A stretch of 11,638 nt of DNA from an uncultured delta proteobacterium (lineage in GTDB: Bacteria > Desulfobacterota > Syntrophorhabdia > Syntrophorhabdales > Syntrophorhabdaceae): contig CAIQJW010000294.1 of assembly GCA_903872255.1 (NCBI GenBank), forward strand, positions 1 to 11,638, given 5' to 3'. Made by a program: the position numbers and the translations under genes. Each line of letters starts with the position of its first letter. Positions within the stretch are counted from its first letter, which is position 1. Of this stretch, positions 1 to 6,347 are shown piece by piece. The notes beneath the pieces were generated by a model. It made no database searches and was not told the DNA's origin. It saw nothing but the letters and a program-made list of their open reading frames with translations.

Positions 1-32
1 ATATTGTAACGAAAATCGGGGCATAAACTTGT

Positions 33-1322
33 ATGGATTATCTGACCTTTTTTAAACTTGACGACGATCCTTTCCGGCTCACACCGGACCCCGGGTATTT
101 CTTCCCGTCGCAGGAACATAACGAGATACTCAACTCGCTCAATTATGCCATTGAACAAAAGGAAGGTTTCTCCCTGGTCGTCGGACAGCCTGGCACAGGC
201 AAGACGACGATACTGAGGATACTCATCAATCATTGGAAGGACAAGGCGGAGATCGCTCTTGTTATGACGCCGCGGTTAATGCCGGAAGAATTCCTGCAGG
301 CGATCCTCGAGGACCTGAATATCCGGCTGGGCGACAAGAGCAAGAATGAAATGCTCAAGGCGTTCCGCGATATCCTCGTCACACATTCGGCAGTGGGCAG
401 GCGGATAATAATTATCGTCGACGAGGCGCAAAACGTACCCGACGAGACGATCGAGGAATTGAGGCTGTTATCGAACCTCGAGACCGAGAAAGAGAAGCTC
501 CTTCAGATAATCCTCATGGGACAGCCGGAACTGCAGAAGAAACTCTCGGCTGCGCATATGAAACAGCTCGACCAGCGCATAACAATTCGGGCGATATTGA
601 AGCCTCTCACAAAAAGCGAAACCTCGGACTATGTCAATTTTCGCCTGATCAAGGCCGGTAAGGGAACGATCGTTTTTGACGATGAATCACGGAAAAGGAT
701 CTACGATATGTCGAAGGGCATACCGAGGGTCATCAACCTTATTGCATCGCGCGCCCTCATGGCTGCATTCGTATCGAACAGCCCTTCGGTGACGAGGGAC
801 CACGTGAAATATGCGATCGAGCACTTAACCGGGGAGAACGGGACTTCATGGAATCGATTCATTCCTTTTGTTAAATACGGACTTGCCGCACTGATTGCCG
901 TGGTGATAATAGTTGTCGGGTCTTACAAATTCTCAGGCACAACATCGCCGAAAAATGCCCCTGCCGTTGATCTGCCGGCGCAGAACGAACAGGCGAGGGG
1001 CGCCCTATTGCCTGCCCGGGCGTCTCAGCAATCCTCAAAAAAGGCAGGCGGCTCTAACAGATCGGGTGTTATGCCGCCCGAAGGGGAACTTCCGAAACCT
1101 GGAGATGCAGGGAAATATGTGACCGTATCGGCCCAGAGCGCGAATATGAGAAGCGCCCCGAGCGTTGCTTCCGAAAAGGTCGCATGGGTCACGAAGGGCA
1201 CAACTTTCCCGGTAATCGACAAGAAGGCCGATTCAACGGGCCGCATCTGGTACAGGGTCCAGTATCCGAGTGAAAAGGAATGCTGGGTCTCGGAAAAGGT
1301 CGTTGCCGAACGTGCCCGGTAA
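33..1322 (+). CDS. ExeA/MshM-like AAA ATPase, membrane anchored, with C-terminal SH3 domain
   Basis: This is a secretion- or pilus-assembly type ATPase. The N-terminus (residues 1-35, with a F-K-L-D-D-D-P-F-R-L-T-P-D-P block) is the signature opening of the ExeA/GspA/MshM family. Walker A is GQPGTGKTT at 51-59, Walker B with DEAQ is at about 125-133, a sensor-like GQPEL is at 163-167, and a QR follows at 181-182. One hydrophobic helix at about 281-297 is followed by a Pro/Ser/Gly-rich linker (300-360) and a bacterial SH3-like domain (about 361-424, with NMRSAPS and W-Y-R-V-Q). The known ExeA works with ExeB, binds peptidoglycan and helps place the secretin, so by inference the SH3 part binds the wall here. 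The ATG at 33 fits the family start; no strong Shine-Dalgarno is visible, and the 32 nt upstream are too short to show a promoter. The gene converges on the minus-strand TPR gene across 130 nt, in which I see no clear terminator. Family is well supported; the exact machine served is unknown. Confidence 0.88.
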   Translation: MDYLTFFKLDDDPFRLTPDPGYFFPSQEHNEILNSLNYAIEQKEGFSLVVGQPGTGKTTILRILINHWKDKAEIALVMTPRLMPEEFLQAILEDLNIRLGDKSKNEMLKAFRDILVTHSAVGRRIIIIVDEAQNVPDETIEELRLLSNLETEKEKLLQIILMGQPELQKKLSAAHMKQLDQRITIRAILKPLTKSETSDYVNFRLIKAGKGTIVFDDESRKRIYDMSKGIPRVINLIASRALMAAFVSNSPSVTRDHVKYAIEHLTGENGTSWNRFIPFVKYGLAALIAVVIIVVGSYKFSGTTSPKNAPAVDLPAQNEQARGALLPARASQQSSKKAGGSNRSGVMPPEGELPKPGDAGKYVTVSAQSANMRSAPSVASEKVAWVTKGTTFPVIDKKADSTGRIWYRVQYPSEKECWVSEKVVAERAR

Positions 1323-1452
1323 TTGACGGGTAATTTCTCGACCGTTTGCCGCCTGCGCTCCTCTTTGAAGCCCACGAAATACACTTATAGATAAGATAGG
1401 GAAAGATCGTTTCCGCGAAGCTAACGGGAGATGATGCGTATGTTTTTTCCGG

Positions 1453-2550
1453 TCAGTTTCCGAGCAGAACGAGCCGCTCGTTTGCGTATTGCTTTGTTTT
1501 GGGGTCCGCAGTATTCGATGTCAGGATATCCCTGTATATTTTCTTGGCGTCCTCGCGTTTTCCCTGTTTTTCCATTATGCGGCCGAGAGCGGTCAACCCC
1601 TGTACATCGCCGGTCGATGCGAGTTTTTCGTAGACGTCACGGGCTTCCTGGTATCGGTTCTGATTCTCATAGAGAAGGGCAAGGTTATAAAGGACGTTCT
1701 TGTTGCCGGGCTCAAGCGACCGGGCGCGCAGAAGGCTCTGCTCGCCTTCGGTCTTATCGCCGAGGTGTATCGATGCGATCGCCAGGTTAATAATGGCAGG
1801 AACATAACCCCTGTTGTAGTTGAGCGCCAGGCGGGAGTACTGGACAGATTCGGCATATGCCCCTGTTTTCAGGAGAGCGCCCGCAAGGCCCGTCATAATG
1901 ATGTAATTTTTTCCGTCCGACTGAAGCGCTTTCCGGTAGCTTGCAATAGCCTGCGCCAGGTTGCCGCTTTCCTCGTAGTTGCGGGCGGAATATATCGCCG
2001 CATCCCGTTCGGAGTTGCGCCGGTCCTGAGCGCTCATCTTATCCTGTTTTTCATACCTCATCGCTTCGGCAGGTTTTTGCTGCACGGTATACGGGTCTGT
2101 TTTTTCCGAGGGTTGTCTCTTCGGGCCCTCTGCACCGCCGGCAGGCTCCCCGTCGGTGACGCCGGCCTTGCCGGGTCTTTGCGCGTTAAGGGGTTCGGGT
2201 TTGCGCACATCTGTGGCAGCCTGAGCGGCTTTTGCCGGCTCCTCTACGGCAGGAGCGGTCTGCGCAACCGGTTCCGGTTTTACCGGCGCTCCCGTCACCG
2301 CAGCGCTTTGGGGCGCCGAAGGCCTCTTCAGGGTCAGAGACGGTTTGATAAAGACATTCGCATAATACACAGCGCCAAATCCGACGATGACGACAAACAG
2401 GACGATGGCAGCTATGACGATGAAGCGGGCGTGCCGTTTTTTCCTGTCGGACGTGCGTGTTACGATAGATGCAAGATGGGGGGGCACTGCGGTATTCTTT
2501 TCCGACGCTTCATTCTTTGATTTTGACAGGAGGTCCGCGAGCAGGCTCAT
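1453..2550 (-). CDS. Membrane-anchored TPR protein, MshN-like
   Basis: The 365-residue protein has a short basic cytoplasmic N-terminus (1-41, ending in DRKKRHAR), one transmembrane helix at about 42-63, a long Pro/Ala/Lys-rich linker (about 68-155) and a periplasmic domain of tetratricopeptide repeats (about 183-345). Repeat signatures include GNLAQAIASYRKAL and NRYQEARDVYEKL. This layout is that of MshN, the TPR partner in MSHA pilus biogenesis, and loosely of GspB-type partners of ExeA. A facing ExeA/MshM-like gene supports the comparison, but TPR proteins are generic, so the assignment is by architecture only. The ATG at 2550 overlaps the TGA of the upstream transglycosylase gene (ATGA), implying translational coupling; only a weak GAGGA lies about 12 nt upstream. 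Repeat proteins of this kind act as scaffolds, not enzymes. Confidence 0.85.
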   Translation of the reverse strand: MSLLADLLSKSKNEASEKNTAVPPHLASIVTRTSDRKKRHARFIVIAAIVLFVVIVGFGAVYYANVFIKPSLTLKRPSAPQSAAVTGAPVKPEPVAQTAPAVEEPAKAAQAATDVRKPEPLNAQRPGKAGVTDGEPAGGAEGPKRQPSEKTDPYTVQQKPAEAMRYEKQDKMSAQDRRNSERDAAIYSARNYEESGNLAQAIASYRKALQSDGKNYIIMTGLAGALLKTGAYAESVQYSRLALNYNRGYVPAIINLAIASIHLGDKTEGEQSLLRARSLEPGNKNVLYNLALLYENQNRYQEARDVYEKLASTGDVQGLTALGRIMEKQGKREDAKKIYRDILTSNTADPKTKQYANERLVLLGN

Positions 2551-3113
2551 CGTGATGCGTTATCCTCATCCGCGACATCGCGAACACGGAAAACAAATGA
2601 TGATGAGGATTTCCCGGTTTCCTTGGAATAGGAGGCCTTTTTTGTCTCACGCCCGGCTGTCCCGGCTTGGGCCGCGGAGAGATTCGAAGGACGTGATACG
2701 CCCTTTAAAGCATGGAATACCTTCCAGGCGTAGTTGACGCGCTTCTCCCTGCTGTATGCATTGTAGCATCCGACAGCTTCCCAGGTATAGCCGTGACGGT
2801 CGACGCATTGACGGAGTATCCACGCGCCGGTCATCGTGTTGAGGCAGGCGTCATTCATAAGGTCATCCCGTGTCGCATTGATGGTCTTGAGCCACGCCGA
2901 ATTGATCTGCATCAGGCCCATATCGGTCGAGCCGTTCGGGTTCTTGTTCACCGCCCGGGCGTTAAAGCCCGATTCGACACGTGCTATGCTCTTCAAAAGC
3001 TTCGGGTTTATATTGTACCGCGTACCGGCTTCCTCGAAGCAAAATGAGTAAAGGTCAATAGGGGAGGAGCAGAAAAACAGGGATAATACACCCATGAGTA
3101 CAAAAGATTTCAT
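2547..3113 (-). CDS. Secreted lytic transglycosylase, IagB/IpgF/PilT type (SLT fold)
   Basis: The 188-residue protein begins with a Sec signal (M-K-S-F-V, hydrophobic to about residue 16, cut probably near residues 16-24). A single SLT domain runs from about 25 to 135: NINPKLLKSIARVESGFN carries the catalytic glutamate E47, followed by GSTDMGLMQINSAWL at 61-75 and a GCYNAYSR segment near 115-122. NxNGSxDxGxMQIN is typical of the small peptidoglycan-cleaving enzymes attached to type III secretion, conjugation and type IV pilus systems. It would open the sacculus for such a machine. The tail (140-188) is Ser/Lys-rich and not recognised. The frame stays open far upstream, to 3752, but that part overlaps the DUF2845 gene and lacks a signal sequence, so I chose the ATG at 3113. 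No Shine-Dalgarno precedes it, but a TATAAT lies 12 nt upstream. It is coupled to the downstream TPR gene by ATGA. Confidence 0.87.
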   Translation of the reverse strand: MKSFVLMGVLSLFFCSSPIDLYSFCFEEAGTRYNINPKLLKSIARVESGFNARAVNKNPNGSTDMGLMQINSAWLKTINATRDDLMNDACLNTMTGAWILRQCVDRHGYTWEAVGCYNAYSREKRVNYAWKVFHALKGVSRPSNLSAAQAGTAGRETKKASYSKETGKSSSSFVFRVRDVADEDNASR

Positions 3114-3125
3114 CGTTATGTGTGG

Positions 3126-3154
3126 ATTATAGAAAAAAAGAGCTTCAAAAACAA
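3126..3154 (-). promoter_or_regulatory. Candidate promoter for the transglycosylase-TPR unit
   Basis: On the minus strand TTGTTT (3154-3149) is followed after 17 nt by a perfect TATAAT (3131-3126). The expected transcription start would lie about 5-7 nt before the ATG at 3113, giving a nearly leaderless mRNA. This would explain the missing Shine-Dalgarno. The -35 box overlaps the T-run of the candidate terminator of the preceding unit. The call rests on box match and spacing only. Confidence 0.45.
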
Positions 3155-3172
3155 GCCTTATTAGCACAAGGC
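3147..3172 (-). terminator. Candidate intrinsic terminator after the DUF2845 gene
   Basis: Read on the minus strand, GCCTT (3172-3168) and AAGGC (3159-3155) form a 5-bp stem with an 8-nt loop, followed at once by TTGTTTTTG (3154-3146). It lies 31 nt past the DUF2845 stop codon and before the next gene's start, a sensible place to end the TPR-DUF2845 transcript. The stem is short, so efficiency is uncertain. Confidence 0.42.
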
Positions 3173-3202
3173 CTTCCTGCAGATCATTGCGGCTTTTCCG
3201 GG

Positions 3203-3586
3203 TTATCTGCACCCGCCCGACCCGGAACCCCGCCCGATGGATTGGATGTACGTGAGCGCATCCCCTGTAAAGGTCAATCTGTACACGAAATCGGTGCCGC
3301 CGCAATCGTAGATCATCACTGTCGTCTGGACGGTGGATTCCTCGTAAGAACCCCCGTGCCTGCCTCCGGCGTACGCGCCGGATGTGACGTTCCCGGTCAC
3401 CGAAGATGTCATAGGCTCGCCGCAGCGCTGTTTGACAAGGTACATCGAATCGCCGTTCTGGATAACTTCGGGGCCGCACCGCATCATTCCCATGCTCATC
3501 AGCTGGCATATTGCCGGTGACGCATATCCCAAAACGAGAATCACGGCTGTGATGAAAACAATGAACTTTGCACGGGAAATCTTCAT
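3203..3586 (-). CDS. Small exported DUF2845-family protein
   Basis: The 127-residue protein has a Sec signal peptide (K/R-containing start, hydrophobic 8-22, likely cut near the S-P-A at 23-25). The mature part begins with the pattern of the DUF2845 family: M-R-C-G at 35-38, N-G-D-S at 44-47 and V-K-Q-R-C-G-E-P at 51-58. A beta-rich stretch with D-C-G-G (94-97) and Y-R-L-T-F (102-106) follows, and the end is Gly/Ser-rich. Cysteines at 37, 55, 95 and 126 could make periplasmic disulfides. The function of this family is unknown to me. The ATG at 3586 has a strong G-run Shine-Dalgarno 6 nt upstream. It follows the TPR gene by 23 nt in the same direction, so the two are probably co-transcribed and may act together. 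Confidence 0.78.
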   Translation of the reverse strand: MKISRAKFIVFITAVILVLGYASPAICQLMSMGMMRCGPEVIQNGDSMYLVKQRCGEPMTSSVTGNVTSGAYAGGRHGGSYEESTVQTTVMIYDCGGTDFVYRLTFTGDALTYIQSIGRGSGSGGCR

Positions 3587-3592
3587 CCGGAA

Positions 3593-3608
3593 CCCCCCCT
3601 TTTTTTTT
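3593..3608 (-). repeat. A9-G7 homopolymer tracts forming the DUF2845 ribosome binding site
   Basis: On the minus strand nine A residues (3608-3600) run straight into seven G residues (3599-3593), which serve as the Shine-Dalgarno six nt before the ATG at 3586. Two adjoining homopolymers at this site are prone to slippage. A change in the length of either could alter spacing or binding strength. Sequencing error in the run lengths is also possible. Confidence 0.6.
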
Positions 3609-3609
3609 G

Positions 3610-4389
3610 TTATTGTAGTATCTTCCGTTTCTTGAGCAGCTTTTTGGCGTTTTTATCGCCGAGTTGCGCAGCCATGCGATAATCGGCGACCGCGGGCATC
3701 GGCATGCCCAATTCTTCCCGTGACAATCCGCGACAGTAGTATGCCTCGCCAAGGTCGGGGCTTAATTCTATCGCCTGGTTGTGGTCGTCGATAGCCTTTT
3801 GATATTCGCCGAGATTGTGCCATGCCCTTCCACGGCTGACGTATGTCTCGGCGTATTCGGGATGCAGGTCTATGAAAGCGGTGTAGTCTTCGATCGCTTC
3901 TTCGTTCATTCCGACCGCCGCATACGCGTCGCCCCTGATAACCCGGACCCAGAGAAAAGTAGGTTTCAATGCCAGGAGTGTCGAATAATCGTCAATTGCC
4001 TCATCGTACCTTTTAAGCAGGATGAGCGCGGCCCCGCGCCGTCCATGGAGGATGGGGTTATGCGGCATAAGGGTGATGGTGCTGTCATAATCGGCAACTT
4101 CGAGCTCGTGTTCACCCATAGCTCCATATACATGGGCCCGGCTTATGTATGATTCCGTCCGCGTTGGGTCGAGTTTGATAGCCCTGGTATAGTTATCTGC
4201 CGCGCGCTGGAATTCGCCCAGGTCGCGCAGCAGGTCCCCGAGATCAAGGAAGGCCTCCAGAAATTCGCAGTCGAGCTCAGTTGCCCGGACATAATTCTTA
4301 AGTGCCAGTTCATTATTTCCGATATCGCGGCAGGCCTCTCCCTTCCGGTGATATGCCTGTGCGAATTCGGGATTTCTAAATGGGGCCAT
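3610..4389 (-). CDS. Tetratricopeptide repeat protein, about seven repeats
   Basis: The 259-residue protein is almost entirely TPR units of 34 residues, from about residue 8 to 245. Matching positions recur: A-Y-x-x-x-G near each helix A, as in AYHRKGEACRDIG, and A-x-x-x-Y-x-x-A/F-I-x-L-x-P near each helix B, as in AIEDYTAFIDLHP. There is no signal peptide and no membrane segment, so it should be cytoplasmic unless the start is wrong. The C-terminus is lysine-rich (DKNAKKLLKKRK). It probably acts as a protein-binding scaffold with an unknown partner; the exported DUF2845 protein encoded 23 nt downstream is a neighbour but would be in another compartment. The ATG at 4389 has no Shine-Dalgarno, and a promoter-like sequence ends 6 nt before it, suggesting a leaderless transcript. 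Confidence 0.85.
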   Translation of the reverse strand: MAPFRNPEFAQAYHRKGEACRDIGNNELALKNYVRATELDCEFLEAFLDLGDLLRDLGEFQRAADNYTRAIKLDPTRTESYISRAHVYGAMGEHELEVADYDSTITLMPHNPILHGRRGAALILLKRYDEAIDDYSTLLALKPTFLWVRVIRGDAYAAVGMNEEAIEDYTAFIDLHPEYAETYVSRGRAWHNLGEYQKAIDDHNQAIELSPDLGEAYYCRGLSREELGMPMPAVADYRMAAQLGDKNAKKLLKKRKILQ

Positions 4390-4395
4390 TGTTAA

Positions 4396-4424
4396 ATGTT
4401 ACCGTGAAAAGAGGATTAAAACAA
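4396..4424 (-). promoter_or_regulatory. Candidate promoter for the TPR-DUF2845 unit
   Basis: On the minus strand TTGTTT (4424-4419), a 17-nt spacer and TAACAT (4401-4396, four of six consensus bases) lie directly before the ATG at 4389. The predicted transcription start falls at or beside the start codon. The -35 overlaps the end of the upstream terminator hairpin, the same arrangement as before the transglycosylase gene. The boxes are weak, so this is tentative. Confidence 0.33.
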
Positions 4425-4449
4425 GCAGGTTCCCTGTTCTATGTGCTTG
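4418..4449 (-). terminator. Candidate intrinsic terminator after the lipoprotein gene
   Basis: On the minus strand CAAGCA (4449-4444) can pair with TGCTTG (4427-4422), enclosing 16 nt that include an alternative CAGG-GAA-CCTG hairpin. TTTT (4421-4418) follows immediately. It begins 18 nt past the TAG at 4468 of the lipoprotein gene. The competing stems and short T-run make it only a moderate candidate. Confidence 0.35.
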
Positions 4450-4467
4450 CGTTCCCTATCAAATGAC

Positions 4468-5391
4468 CTATTTGCGGTTTTCGCTTGGAACCTGGAGCAA
4501 ACCTCTGAGGAGTATTTTCCCGCTCGCCGCATCGTACGCCCATATATCGAAGACCCGTATATGCAAATAGTGGTAACGGGCAAGGTATGTTCCCGATACG
4601 CCGGGAAGAGGGTTGCGGCTCAACTCCTCATATGAAATATACGGTGATTGAAGCCTGCCGATGACAAGGAACATTATGTCGCCTTCGGTCTTCCGGGCGT
4701 CTTCCGGCATCATCGGTATGGCCGCTGCGATCTTATCCCGGTTTTCGACCGGTACACCTCGGCTATCGACCGGTACGATCGCATACTCGCTGAATTTTTT
4801 CTCTTCGACCACTCTCTTCGACCCGTTTTTTTCGGTGATCGTATATGAGTTATCGAGTTGCAGCTGGTATCGGACCACGAATGCCCGCTTGGGCCCATCC
4901 AGGCCCTTTTCAAAAATGGGGGCCATACTCAGGCTCAGTTCGATCGATCTTTTGCCGGCATTATACGTTCTATGCGCGGGATTTATCCTGAATGCGTACA
5001 TGCTGTCAAAATCAAGAGACCCCATGATGGGAGCGTAGACGTCACCTGCAATTCTCGACCTGTGCTCCTCGGCGCTCTCCTCCGGACGGTGTTTTACGAT
5101 CTCCTGTCTTAAGCGGATAGTATTGTAAAGGAGTTCGGGATTATGGCCCGCATACATCGGCGAGAGCTGGTCGGTGTTGATATTGAACGGCTTCGTATCG
5201 GACATGGTCGATAGGAATTTTGTCTCGGGAAGGATGGGGGGCCGGTCGCCTTTGTCCTTTTTCCCGGTCCAGGAACACGAATGAATGGCGAAAACAAGCA
5301 TGATCACGATTATGACAGATATGTACGTACGGCGGATCATAGTTTTTATTTTGCGTAAAGCCTGCTTATCATTCCGGACCTGCTTTTTCAT
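4468..5391 (-). CDS. Probable lipoprotein of unknown function, in operon with the TetR regulator
   Basis: I do not recognise this 307-residue protein. Its N-terminus is basic (residues 1-21, many K/R), then hydrophobic (about 22-36), then A-I-H-S-C at 35-39. This can be read as a lipobox with the lipid on C39 and a polar K/D/G-rich stretch after it, so it is probably anchored in the cell envelope. The remaining part is soluble-looking, with beta-type segments such as FVVRYQLQLDNSYTI and YHYLHIRVFDIWAYD. The open frame reaches back to 5547, but that part lies inside tetR. The ATG at 5391 has a good AAGGAG 7 nt upstream (5404-5399) and overlaps the tetR stop as ATGA, so that start is preferred. 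Coupling to tetR suggests that the regulator controls its own operon and this envelope protein. No catalytic motif is evident. Confidence 0.72.
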   Translation of the reverse strand: MKKQVRNDKQALRKIKTMIRRTYISVIIVIMLVFAIHSCSWTGKKDKGDRPPILPETKFLSTMSDTKPFNINTDQLSPMYAGHNPELLYNTIRLRQEIVKHRPEESAEEHRSRIAGDVYAPIMGSLDFDSMYAFRINPAHRTYNAGKRSIELSLSMAPIFEKGLDGPKRAFVVRYQLQLDNSYTITEKNGSKRVVEEKKFSEYAIVPVDSRGVPVENRDKIAAAIPMMPEDARKTEGDIMFLVIGRLQSPYISYEELSRNPLPGVSGTYLARYHYLHIRVFDIWAYDAASGKILLRGLLQVPSENRK

Positions 5392-6032
5392 GCCTGTTCT
5401 CCTTGTTCTTCCTTCCTGATCACGGAAAGTGCCGCAAGGGAAAAACGGCAGATATGGTCCGCTATATCGTCCATGGGCAGTAACTTCGTCTTCTGCTCTC
5501 CGATCATCTTGCGGTACATGGGCCGCGCATACAGGAAATACAGGCACTGGCCGACAATGCTCGATGTGCAGTACAGCACGCTGTCGCTTAACGGGTCTTT
5601 GTTGATTATCCGTCCGATGATGGATGTGATCAGGTTGAACATCGGCCGCGCCGTCTCTTCAATAATAGCATCGAGCGCGCCGGTAGGGTCGGTAAATTCT
5701 CTGGCCATGAGCTTCCCGAAACGGGATTCGATGCCTGAATCCAGGATGCGGTAGACAAATGAACGGATGAATCCTTCCAGCCGTATCTCCGGCGGGTCGG
5801 ACTGCGATGCCCCGAATTCGGGCGGGTATTTCTGAAAGGCAATATCCTTCCAGTATCGCAGCGTCTCGAGATACAGGTTGTCTTTGCTCTGGAAATAGTA
5901 ATTGATGGAGGCCACGTTGACGCCGGCGTGTCTCGAGATCTGCCGGATAGTAGTCTGCCGGTAACCGGTGTCGGAAAATATCTCGCCGGCCGCCCATAAG
6001 ATGCGTTTCTTAGAACTTGGCTTATCATCCAT
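5388..6032 (-). CDS. TetR-family transcriptional regulator, CecR/YbiH-like
   Basis: The 214-residue protein has an N-terminal TetR DNA-binding domain (about 8-54): KKRILWAAGEIFSDTGY, then the helix-turn-helix TTIRQISRHAGVNVASINYYF (27-47) and QSKDNLY. The ligand-binding part (about 85-205) resembles the C-terminal domain of CecR (YbiH), with ARPMFNLITSIIGRII and GQCLYFLYARP. Such regulators are usually repressors released by a small ligand, which cannot be read from sequence. A TTG at 6053 would add seven residues; I prefer the ATG at 6032 because an AGAGG lies 6 nt before it. The gene is translationally coupled to the lipoprotein gene downstream and diverges from hdrC across 405 nt. A palindrome in its own promoter suggests autoregulation. 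Confidence 0.88.
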   Translation of the reverse strand: MDDKPSSKKRILWAAGEIFSDTGYRQTTIRQISRHAGVNVASINYYFQSKDNLYLETLRYWKDIAFQKYPPEFGASQSDPPEIRLEGFIRSFVYRILDSGIESRFGKLMAREFTDPTGALDAIIEETARPMFNLITSIIGRIINKDPLSDSVLYCTSSIVGQCLYFLYARPMYRKMIGEQKTKLLPMDDIADHICRFSLAALSVIRKEEQGEQA

Positions 6033-6068
6033 TAGCAACCTCTTGCAAAACAAATGTTTTATACATCT

Positions 6069-6096
6069 ATTTTAAACGTAAGTTTGAATCTGTCAA
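6069..6096 (-). promoter_or_regulatory. tetR promoter with internal operator-like palindrome
   Basis: On the minus strand TTGACA (6096-6091), a 16-nt spacer and TAAAAT (6074-6069) form a near-consensus sigma-70 promoter about 37 nt before the tetR ATG. The 18-bp imperfect palindrome TTTAAACGTAAGTTTGAA (6071-6088, arms AAAC/GTTT plus flanks) occupies the spacer and part of the -10. This is a standard position for a repressor site, so it is the best candidate for the TetR operator. Confidence 0.6.
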
Positions 6097-6194
6097 GAAA
6101 TTTTTTTTACATTATTCCTTGTGAATTGAAGAACATGCTCTTGTGAAAAACTTCCTTTGTTATCAAGAGGATGAAGACGGTTAACTTCGAAATC

Positions 6195-6210
6195 ATTCAG
6201 TATTCTGAAT
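6195..6210. promoter_or_regulatory. Inverted repeat ATTCAG-N4-CTGAAT upstream of the hdr promoter
   Basis: ATTCAGTATTCTGAAT has perfect 6-nt arms around TATT. Its centre lies about 64 nt before the start predicted from the first hdr promoter, a usual place for an activator. The binding protein is unknown. Confidence 0.4.
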
Positions 6211-6230
6211 AGAAAGGGCGTAAATTGTTA

Positions 6231-6260
6231 TTGACAAGAAATTTGGATTCGGTGTTAAAT
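6231..6260 (+). promoter_or_regulatory. Candidate hdr operon promoter P1
   Basis: A perfect TTGACA (6231-6236) is followed after 18 nt by TTAAAT (6255-6260, four of six consensus bases). The predicted start near 6267 gives a leader of about 170 nt before hdrC. Confidence 0.42.
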
Positions 6261-6317
6261 ACCACAAGGTTTCAAGGCATATAGTTCATTGAAAAGCAGT
6301 TTAGTTCTCCCGACTCA

Positions 6318-6347
6318 TTGTGGTGTGTTCACCATAGTGAATATAAT
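6318..6347 (+). promoter_or_regulatory. Candidate hdr operon promoter P2
   Basis: A perfect TATAAT (6342-6347) is preceded, after an 18-nt spacer, by TTGTGG (6318-6323, matching only TTG). The palindrome TTCACCATAGTGAA (6328-6341) fills the spacer up to the -10 box, so a bound protein would block or remodel this promoter. Predicted start is near 6354. Confidence 0.45.

Noticed and set aside
1323..1452. Bidirectional terminator between the convergent genes (GGAAA-GATCG-TTTCC at 1400-1414)
   Set aside because: Only five pairs and no T-run on either side.
1489..2520. Long plus-strand open frame opposite the TPR gene
   Set aside because: It is antisense to a gene with clear TPR repeats and a membrane segment. 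Its translation is Arg/Phe/Cys-rich without any domain.
3114..3752. N-terminal extension of the transglycosylase frame on the minus strand
   Set aside because: It overlaps the DUF2845 gene, which has its own signal peptide and ribosome site. The extension has no signal sequence, and the ATG at 3113 begins a textbook Sec signal.
5392..5547. Longer start for the lipoprotein gene
   Set aside because: This stretch lies within tetR in another frame. The ATG at 5391 has AAGGAG at 7 nt and the ATGA junction.
6033..6053. TTG start for tetR at 6053
   Set aside because: The ATG at 6032 has an AGAGG at good spacing, and the added residues do not extend the TetR domain.
6094..6244. CAAGAAATTT direct repeat at 6094-6103 and 6235-6244
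   Set aside because: A single short AT-rich 10-mer near two TTGACA boxes on opposite strands; likely chance.
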